From assembly GCA_035504175.1 (NCBI GenBank), contig DATJSJ010000024.1, positions 1 through 10,655 on the forward strand: 10,655 nucleotides of DNA, in the 5' to 3' direction. The position numbers were made by a program, and so were the translations under genes. Below the pieces are notes generated by a model that worked only from the letters and a program-made list of their open reading frames with translations, was not told the DNA's origin and searched no databases. Below are positions 1 through 6,374 of the stretch, piece by piece (within the stretch, counting starts at the first letter, position 1; each line of letters begins with the position of its first letter). The DNA is from DATJSJ01 sp035504175. GTDB lineage: Bacteria > Pseudomonadota > Alphaproteobacteria > Acetobacterales > Acetobacteraceae.

Positions 1-15
1 GTGATGGGGGAGGAC

Positions 16-40
16 GGCCAGGGCTCCGCCCTGGACCCGC
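16..40 (-). repeat. Repeat module copy 1 (REP-like hairpin)
   Basis: This 25-base segment, read on the minus strand, matches 5036-5060 on the plus strand at 24 of 25 positions. Its core is a 7-bp hairpin (18-24 with 28-34, loop tcc). It forms the outer module of the upstream hairpin array, and its sister copy lies just beyond the SDR that ends the hopanoid operon, in opposite orientation. Confidence 0.75.
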
Positions 41-121
41 CAGGGGGCTCTGCCCCCATCGGGCCGCTCTGCGGCCCGATCCCCGCCAGAAGGCAGTCGC
101 CTTCTGGACATCCATTCCTTT

Positions 122-194
122 GGGTCGGAGATAGAGGGGGGCGCGACGAGGACTGCCCCAATGCTGCGGTTGCGCCCCCCTCTATCTCCGACCC
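122..194. repeat. Perfect 23-bp inverted repeat with 27-base spacer
   Basis: The arm at 122-144 (begins gggtcggagatagag, ends cgc) is the exact reverse complement of 172-194. The 27-base spacer is 145-171. As RNA this would form a very stable 23-bp stem. It is the centre of the larger symmetric hairpin array. No T-tract follows, so it is not a textbook intrinsic terminator. It could be the core of a non-autonomous mobile repeat or the junction of two inverted repeat copies. Confidence 0.85.
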
Positions 195-290
195 AGGTAG
201 CGGGTTTCCAAAGGGCGACTGCCCTTTGGCAGGGTCCAGGGACGGCGTCCCTGGTGGGGTTCGGGGCGAAGCCCCGACCTTTCTTCCCCC

Positions 291-1529
291 ATGACGCGCA
301 CACACGTGGTGGGCGGCGGTCTGGCCGGGCTTGCCGCCGCATTGGCGCTGGTCGAGGCAGGGCGGCCGGTTGTGCTCTACGAATCCGGCCCCGCGGCCGG
401 TGGGCGCTGCCGTTCGTATTTCGACCGGGAGCTTGGCTGCCGGATCGACAACGGCAATCACCTGCTGCTGACGGGGAATTGCGCGGCGCTTTCCTACCTG
501 GAGGCGCTCGGGACGCGGGGTTCGCTGGGCGGCCCGGCGGAGCCGGTGTTTCCGTTTCTGGATCTGCCGAGCGGCGAGCGCTGGGTGTTGCGGCCGAACC
601 TGGGACGGGTGCCGTGGTGGGTGCTGGCGCGCGGGCGGAGCGTGCCGGGCGCGTCGCTGCGGGAGTTTCTCGGCTTGTTGCGGCTGCGGCGGGCTGGGGC
701 CGAGGCGACGGTCGCGGGCGTGCTGGCGCATGGGGTGCTGTATCGGCGGCTGCTCGAGCCGTTGGCGGTGGCGGCGTTGAACACGCGACCGGAGGTGGGG
801 AGCGCGCGGCTGCTGGATGCGGTGGTGCGGGAGACGCTGATGCGCGGCGGGGCGGCCTGCGTGCCGGCCTTTCCGCGCGAGGGGTTGTCCGAGAGCTTCG
901 TCGATCCGGCGGTGACCTGGCTGCGCAAGCGGGGGGCGGCGGTGCATCTCGGGCGGCGGGTGACCGGGCTGGAGATTGCGGACGGGAGGGTGGCGGGGCT
1001 GGAGAGTACCGGCGGGTTGGAGGCGGTTGGGGTTGGGGACGCGGTGGTGCTGGCGGTGCCGCCGCCGGTCGCGGCGGCGCTGCTGCCGGGGCTCGTGGTG
1101 CCGGATGCATTCGAGGCGATCCTGAATGTGCACTATCGCGTGAGCGCCGATCCCGGCGCGGCCGGCTTCGTCGGGCTGATCGGCGGGCTGGCGGAGTGGG
1201 TGTTCGTCAAGCCGGGCGTCGTGTCGGTCACGGTCAGTGCGGCGAATCACGTGATCGATCAGCCGGCCGAGGCGCTGGCGGATCGGATCTGGCCGGAGGT
1301 GTGTGCGGCGCTCGGGCTGACGGGATCGATGCCGCCGGCGCGTGTGGTCAAGGAGAAGCGGGCGACGTTTGCCGCGACGCCGGAGCAGGACGGCAAGCGG
1401 CCGGGAACACGCACGGCGCTCGCGAACCTGGTGCTGGCCGGGGATTGGACGGCGACCGGGTTGCCGGCCACGATTGAAGGTGCGATCAGGTCGGGGCGTG
1501 CCGCCGCGCGCGCCCTGATCGCCGGGTGA
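291..1529 (+). CDS. hpnE: Hydroxysqualene dehydroxylase HpnE
   Basis: FAD-dependent amine-oxidase-fold enzyme that, in the three-enzyme HpnCDE route, reductively removes the hydroxyl of hydroxysqualene to give squalene, the substrate of the cyclase encoded next. The 412-residue product starts with a Rossmann dinucleotide motif (VVGGGLAGL, residues 6-14) and an acidic residue ending the second strand (E31), followed by the GGRCRS segment (37-42) that contacts FAD in phytoene-desaturase relatives. It ends with the typical FAD-binding AGDWTATGLPATIEGA segment (about 383-398). Length is normal for the family. The ATG at 291 is the only start that keeps the whole Rossmann strand. There is no Shine-Dalgarno sequence: a pyrimidine-rich run (278-290) abuts the ATG, right after the hairpin array. 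The stop overlaps the GTG start of shc by four bases, so translational coupling is likely. Assignment is supported by both motifs and the neighbours. Confidence 0.93.
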   Translation: MTRTHVVGGGLAGLAAALALVEAGRPVVLYESGPAAGGRCRSYFDRELGCRIDNGNHLLLTGNCAALSYLEALGTRGSLGGPAEPVFPFLDLPSGERWVLRPNLGRVPWWVLARGRSVPGASLREFLGLLRLRRAGAEATVAGVLAHGVLYRRLLEPLAVAALNTRPEVGSARLLDAVVRETLMRGGAACVPAFPREGLSESFVDPAVTWLRKRGAAVHLGRRVTGLEIADGRVAGLESTGGLEAVGVGDAVVLAVPPPVAAALLPGLVVPDAFEAILNVHYRVSADPGAAGFVGLIGGLAEWVFVKPGVVSVTVSAANHVIDQPAEALADRIWPEVCAALGLTGSMPPARVVKEKRATFAATPEQDGKRPGTRTALANLVLAGDWTATGLPATIEGAIRSGRAAARALIAG

Positions 1530-3520
1530 GCCCGGACGTCGCCATCCGTGTGAGGACCATGCCGAGCGAGACGTTGAGCCGCCCCGAATCCGAGTCCGGG
1601 CCGGAGGCCGCCCCTGATGATGCCCATCTGGCGGCGACGATCGGGCGGGCGCAGGCGGCGCTGGCGCGGCGGCAGAAGCCTGACGGGCATTGGGTGTTCG
1701 AGCTCGAGGCGGATGCGACGATCCCCGCCGAGTACGTGCTGCTGGAGCACTATCTCGATCGGATCGATCCCGAGCTGGAGCGGAAGATCGGCGTCTATCT
1801 GCGGGCGATCCAGGGCGCGCATGGCGGCTGGCCGCTGTTCCATGACGGCGCGTTCAACATCTCGGCGAGCGTGAAGGCGTATTTCGCGCTGAAGGCGATC
1901 GGTGACGATCCGGATGCGCCGCACATGGCGCGGGCGCGCGCGGCGATCCTGGCGGCGGGAGGGGCGGAGCGGACCAACGTCTTCACCCGTGCGCAGCTGG
2001 CGCTGTTCGGCGAGGTGCCGTGGCGCGCCTGTCCGGTGATGCCGGTCGAGATCATGCATTTGCCGCGCTGGTTCTTCTTCCACCTGTCGAAAGTGTCGTA
2101 CTGGTCGCGCACGGTGATCGTGCCGCTGCTGGTGCTGATGGCGCTTCGGCCACGGGCGCGCAATCCGCGCGGCGTGCACGTGCCGGAGCTGTTCGTGACG
2201 CCGCCGGATCAGGTGCGCGACTGGGTTCGTGGGCCGTACCGGTCGGCGTGGGGGCGCGTATTCAAGGCGCTCGACGCGGTGCTGCAGGTCGTCGAACCGT
2301 GGTTTCCGCGCGTTGGGCGGCGTCGCGCGATCAACAAGGCGCGGCGCTTCGTCGCGGAGCGGCTGAACGGCGAGGACGGGCTGGGCGCGATCTATCCGGC
2401 GATGGCGAACAGCGTGATGATGTACGACGCGCTCGGCGTGCCGGGCGATGATCCGGATGCGGCGATCGCCTGGGGGTCGGTGCGCAAGCTTCTGGTGGTC
2501 GAGGAGGATCGCGCGTACTGCCAGCCTTGCCTGTCGCCGATCTGGGATACCGGTCTCGCCGGGCATGCGATGGCCGAGGCGGACAGCGCCGCGTCGCCCG
2601 GGGTGGAGCGCGCCTGCACCTGGCTCGCGACGAAGCAGATCACCGATCTGCGCGGCGATTGGGCGGTGGCGCGGCCGGATGCGCCGCCCGGCGGATGGGC
2701 GTTCCAGTACAACAACGCGCACTATCCCGACGTGGACGACACGGCGGTGGTCGGCATGCTGCTGCACCGGAACGGCGATCCGGCGCATGAGGCAGCGATC
2801 GCGCGGGCGCGCGACTGGATCATCGGCATGCAGAGCCGCAATGGCGGCTGGGGTGCGTTCGACGCCGACAACAACCACGATTTCCTGAATCACATTCCGT
2901 TCGCCGATCACGGTGCGCTGCTCGATCCGCCGACCGCGGACGTGACCGCGCGCTGCGTCTCGTTCCTGGCGCAGATCGGCATCACCCCGGAGGCGCCGGT
3001 GATGGCGCGCGCGCTCGCCTATCTGCGGCGCGAACAGGAGGCGGATGGAAGCTGGTTCGGCCGCTGGGGGACGAATTACATCTACGGCACGTGGTCGGTG
3101 CTGTGCGCGTTCAACGCGGCCGGCGTCGCGGCGGATGATCCGGCGGTCAAGCGGGCGGTCGAGTGGCTGGTGGCGCGGCAGCGCGACGATGGCGGCTGGG
3201 GCGAGGATTGCGCGACCTACGCGGGCTCGCCGCCGGGTGAGTACCATGAGAGCACGCCGTCGCACACGGCCTGGGCGGTGCTGGGCCTGATGGCGGCAGG
3301 GCAGGCGGAGCACGCTGCTGTCCACGCCGGGATCGCCTGGCTTGCGGCGCGGCAGCGTGACGATGGTGAGTGGACGGAGCGGCCGTACAACGCGGTTGGT
3401 TTTCCGCGTGTGTTCTATCTGCGCTACCACGGCTACCGGCAGTTCTTTCCGCTGCTGGCGCTGGCGCGGTATCGCAATTTGCGGCGCGGCAACAGCCGGC
3501 GCGTGGCTTTCGGGTTCTGA
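1526..3520 (+). CDS. shc: Squalene-hopene cyclase (HpnF)
   Basis: Cyclises squalene to hopene/hopanol, the committed step of hopanoid synthesis, as a monotopic membrane enzyme. The 664-residue product has the catalytic DXDD acid motif as DVDD (residues 402-405, the proton donor) and six Q-x5-W repeats of the terpene-cyclase double barrel (Q50-W56, Q96-W102, Q436-W442, Q504-W510, Q552-W558, Q610-W616). The C-terminal GFPRVFYLRYHGYRQFFP segment (about 625-642) is characteristic of bacterial SHCs. Length is within the usual 620-725. The chosen GTG overlaps the hpnE stop as GTGA; an in-frame ATG at 1559 is a real alternative, with GAGGA just 2 bases upstream, closer than usual. The first 30 residues are acidic, Pro/Ser-rich and probably not structured, so either start gives a functional enzyme. 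hpnG follows after 5 bases. Confidence 0.96.
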   Translation: MSPDVAIRVRTMPSETLSRPESESGPEAAPDDAHLAATIGRAQAALARRQKPDGHWVFELEADATIPAEYVLLEHYLDRIDPELERKIGVYLRAIQGAHGGWPLFHDGAFNISASVKAYFALKAIGDDPDAPHMARARAAILAAGGAERTNVFTRAQLALFGEVPWRACPVMPVEIMHLPRWFFFHLSKVSYWSRTVIVPLLVLMALRPRARNPRGVHVPELFVTPPDQVRDWVRGPYRSAWGRVFKALDAVLQVVEPWFPRVGRRRAINKARRFVAERLNGEDGLGAIYPAMANSVMMYDALGVPGDDPDAAIAWGSVRKLLVVEEDRAYCQPCLSPIWDTGLAGHAMAEADSAASPGVERACTWLATKQITDLRGDWAVARPDAPPGGWAFQYNNAHYPDVDDTAVVGMLLHRNGDPAHEAAIARARDWIIGMQSRNGGWGAFDADNNHDFLNHIPFADHGALLDPPTADVTARCVSFLAQIGITPEAPVMARALAYLRREQEADGSWFGRWGTNYIYGTWSVLCAFNAAGVAADDPAVKRAVEWLVARQRDDGGWGEDCATYAGSPPGEYHESTPSHTAWAVLGLMAAGQAEHAAVHAGIAWLAARQRDDGEWTERPYNAVGFPRVFYLRYHGYRQFFPLLALARYRNLRRGNSRRVAFGF

Positions 3521-3525
3521 ACAGG

Positions 3526-4227
3526 ATGGATGCGGCGGCCGTGGTGGCGCCGCGCGGCGGCCTGTGGCGCGGCGCGGTGCCCGGCGTGGTGGTCGGAATG
3601 CGCGCGGAGGCACGCATCGCGCGGCGGCTGAGCGGGGCCGTTGCGATCGGCGGTGGTGGTGCGGCGGGTGCCGCACGCGTGGCCGAGGCGCTGCTGGATC
3701 AGGGTGTGGGCGCGCTGATAAGCCTCGGCCTGGCCGGCGGGCTCGATCCGGCGCTGCCGGCCGGGGCGGTTCTGGTACCCGGCGTGATTGTCATCGATGG
3801 CGACGCGATCGCGACCGATCCGGTGCTGGCCGCGCGACTGCGCGGCGGCGGCCTGGTGGACGGCCGGCCGGTGTTCGGCGGGACCGAGATCGCGGCGACG
3901 ATGGCGGCGAAGCGGCGGCTGTGGGAGGCGACCGGGGCGGCGGCGGTCGATCTGGAGAGCGGGGCGGTGGCGTGGGCGGCGCGCGCGCGAGGCGTACCGT
4001 TCGCGGCGTTGCGCGTGGTGTGCGATCCGGCCGGGCGCGATCTGCCGCCGGCGGCGCGGGACGCGCTGACCGGCACCGGGCGCGTGGCCGCGGGGCGGAT
4101 CATCGCCAGCCTGTTGCGGCGGCCGGGGCAGATCGGCGGATTGCTGGCGCTGGCGCGGGACGAGGCGGCGGCGCGGCGCGCGCTGCTGCGGCAGGTCGAG
4201 GCGATCGGGCCGTTGGGCGTGACGTGA
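3526..4227 (+). CDS. hpnG: Hopanoid-associated nucleoside phosphorylase HpnG
   Basis: Member of the purine nucleoside phosphorylase/MTA-SAH nucleosidase superfamily that releases adenine from adenosylhopane, giving (phospho)ribosylhopane, on the path to bacteriohopanetetrol and other side-chain hopanoids. The 233-residue product has the base/ribose pocket glycine motif SLGLAGGLDP (66-75) and the ribose-binding VDLESGAVA (141-149; family pattern D-M/L-E-S), followed by the late strand ending RVVCD (163-167), whose Asp is the expected general acid at the purine. The ATG at 3526 lies 5 bases after the shc stop, with a short AGG just in front; the open frame extends further upstream only inside shc. 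The N-terminal VVVGMRAEARIARRL segment fits HpnG proteins. The stop overlaps a possible GTG start of the next gene. No domain appears to be missing. Confidence 0.92.
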   Translation: MDAAAVVAPRGGLWRGAVPGVVVGMRAEARIARRLSGAVAIGGGGAAGAARVAEALLDQGVGALISLGLAGGLDPALPAGAVLVPGVIVIDGDAIATDPVLAARLRGGGLVDGRPVFGGTEIAATMAAKRRLWEATGAAAVDLESGAVAWAARARGVPFAALRVVCDPAGRDLPPAARDALTGTGRVAAGRIIASLLRRPGQIGGLLALARDEAAARRALLRQVEAIGPLGVT

Positions 4228-4250
4228 CGCAGGCATCGGGCGGGGACGGG

Positions 4251-5012
4251 ATGGGACAGCGCGTGCTGATCACGGCGGGGGCGAGCGGCATCGGTCGGGC
4301 GATGGCGGCGGGGTTCGAGGCGGCCGGGGCGCGGGTCTGGGTGGCCGACGCGGACGAGGCGGCGCTCGCTGCGTGTCCGGGATCGTGGCAGCGGGACCGG
4401 CTGGACGTGTCGGACGAGGCGGCGGTCGCCGCGCTGTTCACCCGACTGCGCGCGGCGTGGGGCGGGCTTGACGTGCTGTGCGCGAATGCCGGCATCGCCG
4501 GGCCGACGGCGGCGCTCGAGGACGTGGCGCTCGGCGACTGGGAGCGCTGCATCGCGGTGAACCTGACGGGGGCGTTCCTGTTCGCGCGGGCGGCGGTGAA
4601 GCTGATGAAGGCGCAGCGGTCCGGAGTGGTGATCCTGACCTCGTCGACGGCGGGGCTGTACGGCTATCCGAACCGGGCGCCCTATTGCGCGGCGAAATGG
4701 GCGGTGAACGGGCTGATGAAAACGATCGCGATGGAGGCGGGGCCGTTCGGCGTGCGGGCCAATACGATCTGTCCGGGTGCGGTCGAGGGACCGCGGATGG
4801 AGGCGGTGCTGGCGCGCGAGGCCGCAGTCAAGGGCGCCACGCGCGACGCGATCTATGCCGGGTACGCGGGCGGGACGTCGATGCGGACCTTCGTTATGGC
4901 GGAGGATGTGGCGGCGATGGCGGTTTTTCTCGCGTCCGATGCCGCGCGCCTGGTGTCGGGTCAGATCATCGCCGTGGACGGGCACACGGAGAATCCAGAC
5001 CCGAAAGTATAG
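4251..5012 (+). CDS. SDR-family oxidoreductase, last gene of the hopanoid operon
   Basis: Classical short-chain dehydrogenase/reductase of 253 residues; substrate not known. The cofactor motif is TAGASGIG (8-15; Ala replaces the first Gly of the usual TGxxxGIG, a common variant). NAG is at 79-81, and the catalytic set is Ser132, Tyr145 and Lys149 (YCAAK), with the structural PG at 175-176. Asp33 at the end of the second strand suggests NAD(H) rather than NADP(H). The C-terminus ends with a VDGHTE segment typical of the family. The ATG at 4251 places the Rossmann motif at the usual distance from the N-terminus and has a weak GGGGA upstream; a GTG at 4224 overlapping the hpnG stop would add nine residues. 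Close coupling to hpnG suggests action on a hopanoid side chain such as the ribosylhopane aldehyde, but this is inference. FabG-like or sugar dehydrogenase roles remain possible. Confidence 0.88.
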   Translation: MGQRVLITAGASGIGRAMAAGFEAAGARVWVADADEAALAACPGSWQRDRLDVSDEAAVAALFTRLRAAWGGLDVLCANAGIAGPTAALEDVALGDWERCIAVNLTGAFLFARAAVKLMKAQRSGVVILTSSTAGLYGYPNRAPYCAAKWAVNGLMKTIAMEAGPFGVRANTICPGAVEGPRMEAVLAREAAVKGATRDAIYAGYAGGTSMRTFVMAEDVAAMAVFLASDAARLVSGQIIAVDGHTENPDPKV

Positions 5013-5065
5013 CGGGTCTGGGGCCGCCGGCCCCAGCGGGTCCAGGGCGGAGCCGTGGCCTTGTC
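5013..5065. terminator. Hairpin-rich convergent gap, probable bidirectional terminator
   Basis: Between two converging stop codons lies a perfect 8-bp GC stem (5018-5025 with 5029-5036, loop gcc), directly followed by a second, one-mismatch hairpin (5042-5048 with 5052-5058). No clean T-tract follows on either strand, so factor-independent termination is plausible but not certain. Confidence 0.5.
5036..5060 (+). repeat. Repeat module copy 2 (REP-like hairpin)
   Basis: Twenty-four of 25 bases match the reverse complement of 16-40. The single difference (ccctgg changed to ccgtgg) breaks one pair of the hairpin stem. It lies in the gap after the operon's last gene. Confidence 0.75.
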
Positions 5066-6226
5066 TTAAGCTTGCTCCAGCACCCGCCGTGCGAAGCGGT
5101 GCAGATCGTCGTCGCTCACCGTGCGATGGTTCGCATCTCGCATCGGCGCGTTTTCCGGTGCCGCCATCTGTGCTGCGAGCCGGTCGGCGCTGACATCGTC
5201 ATAGCCTTCGCCGGCCAGCGACACTTTAATCCCGACGCCACGAAGCAGGTGTTCGAACGCGTCGGGCAGGGCGGCGGCGTCACGTTCCGCGTCCATTGCC
5301 TCGGCGACCGCGGCGAAGCGGCCGTCCGGGTCTTCTGCCGCGTTCCAGGGCAGGGTTGCCAGGGTGGCGAGGCCGACGGCGCGGCCGTGATGGATCGGGC
5401 GCAGCGAGGCCAGGGCGTGGCCGATGTTGTGGGCGATGGCGGTGCCGGCGTTGTCGATGGCGATGCCGGCGAGGCAGGCGGCGAGCTGCACGCCGGCGCG
5501 GGCTTCGAGGTCGCCCGGTTCGGCGACGGCGCGCGGCAGGTGGCGCGCGACCAGGCGGATCGCCTCGAGGCAGAAGACGTCGTTGGCGGCGAAGGCGCGG
5601 GCGTTGGTCGTGGCTTCCAGCGCGTGGATGAGGGCGTCGATGCCGGTTGTGGCGGTCAGGTCCGGTGGCAGGGGCACGGTGAGTTCGGGGTCGAGGACGG
5701 TCTCGGCCGGCTTCATCTCGTCGCCCCAGAGCCAGATCTTGGCGCCGTCCGGCAGCGAGGCGATGGCGGTGCGGGTCGCTTCCGATCCGGTGCCGGAGGT
5801 GGTCGGCAGGGCGAGGATCGGGAGCGGGCGCGGCGGCAGCGGCCGGGCGCAGAGCGCATAGTCGGCGGCCGGGCGGTCGGCGGGCGCGATTGCGGCGGCG
5901 GCCTTGCCGACGTCAAGCGCGGAGCCGCCGCCGAGTGCCACGACCACGCCGGCGCCCTCTCGCCGGGCGAGTGCCGCGGCGGCGTCGATCGAGGCGCAGG
6001 TCGGGTCGCTCTTCAGGTCGGAAAACACCGCCGCATGGAGCTGTGCGTCGCGCAGGGCGCCGAGGGCGCGGTCGATCAGCCCGAGGGCGGCGAGGCCGGG
6101 ATCGGCGACGAGCAGCGCCGGCGCGCCGCGGCCGAGCCGGTGCGCGATCTCGCCGATGCGGGTGATGGCGCCGGGTGCCTGCACGATCCGCGGCACGCGG
6201 TCGAGGGTGAAGCCTGATTCGGCCAT
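5066..6226 (-). CDS. Iron-containing alcohol dehydrogenase
   Basis: Group III (Fe-dependent) alcohol dehydrogenase of 386 residues, a cytoplasmic NAD(P)-linked enzyme interconverting an alcohol and an aldehyde or ketone. The nucleotide-binding GGGSALDVGK is at 99-108 and TTSGTGSEAT follows at about 142-151. All four expected metal ligands are seen: Asp197 and His201 (GIDALIH), His266 (first of HNIGH) and His280 (in PIHHG), at family spacing. The ATG at 6226 begins the conserved fold (MAESGFTLDRVPRIV) and has GGGAA about 6 bases upstream. The frame stays open to 6445, but that extension is Arg/Pro-rich and unlike the family. It converges on the hopanoid operon's SDR and is divergent from the MFS gene. 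The substrate cannot be told from sequence; relatives act on short-chain alcohols, lactaldehyde, 4-hydroxybutyrate or maleylacetate. Confidence 0.92.
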   Translation of the reverse strand: MAESGFTLDRVPRIVQAPGAITRIGEIAHRLGRGAPALLVADPGLAALGLIDRALGALRDAQLHAAVFSDLKSDPTCASIDAAAALARREGAGVVVALGGGSALDVGKAAAAIAPADRPAADYALCARPLPPRPLPILALPTTSGTGSEATRTAIASLPDGAKIWLWGDEMKPAETVLDPELTVPLPPDLTATTGIDALIHALEATTNARAFAANDVFCLEAIRLVARHLPRAVAEPGDLEARAGVQLAACLAGIAIDNAGTAIAHNIGHALASLRPIHHGRAVGLATLATLPWNAAEDPDGRFAAVAEAMDAERDAAALPDAFEHLLRGVGIKVSLAGEGYDDVSADRLAAQMAAPENAPMRDANHRTVSDDDLHRFARRVLEQA

Positions 6227-6374
6227 GGGATTTCCCGGCAGACTGCAACCCTTTCCATAGCGCGCGCCGTCGCCCCGAACCATCCCCGGGCGCGCGCGGC
6301 TGCGCCGCGTGCGGACCGGCGCGACAGGGGCGGCGCAGGGCGGTAGGGATGGCGCAGACTGCGAGTTCCGCTGC
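6227..6374. promoter_or_regulatory. Divergent intergenic region (Fe-ADH / MFS)
   Basis: These 148 bases separate two divergently read genes and so must carry both start regions. A nine-base direct repeat, gcagactgc, occurs at 6238-6246 and again at 6354-6362, close to each gene's start. A GC hairpin (6291-6300 with 6304-6313, loop tgc, one G-T pair) lies in the middle. I could not assign -35/-10 boxes with confidence. Confidence 0.35.

Larger units (their letters stand above)
1..290. repeat. Gene-free array of GC-rich hairpins upstream of hpnE
   Basis: I see no credible gene here; the open frames lack family features and are explained by GC bias. The stretch holds consecutive perfect hairpins with 3-4 base loops: stems 18-24/28-34, 43-48/52-57, 58-67/71-80, 86-94/99-107, 208-216/221-229, 236-243/247-254 and 261-267/271-277, plus a long central inverted repeat (122-144/172-194). 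The order is roughly mirror-symmetric about position 158: the reverse complement of the left half aligns module by module with the right half (hairpins 86-107 and 208-229 share a stem pattern and have complementary loops agtc and gact). It looks like two inverted copies of a modular REP-like repeat. A role in transcript stability, termination or attenuation ahead of hpnE is inference. No promoter could be assigned. Confidence 0.75.

Noticed and set aside
43..277. CRISPR array
   Set aside because: Repeats are palindromic units of differing sequence without regular unique spacers, and no cas gene is nearby.
1..294. Possible small protein of 97 residues at the left edge
   Set aside because: It runs entirely through palindromic repeats, has Gly/Pro-rich low-complexity translation and ends inside hpnE.
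1259..3676. Open frame of 805 codons on the minus strand, antisense to shc and its neighbours
   Set aside because: Arg/Pro/His-rich translation without domain features; it lies opposite two well-supported genes and is explained by high GC at third codon positions.
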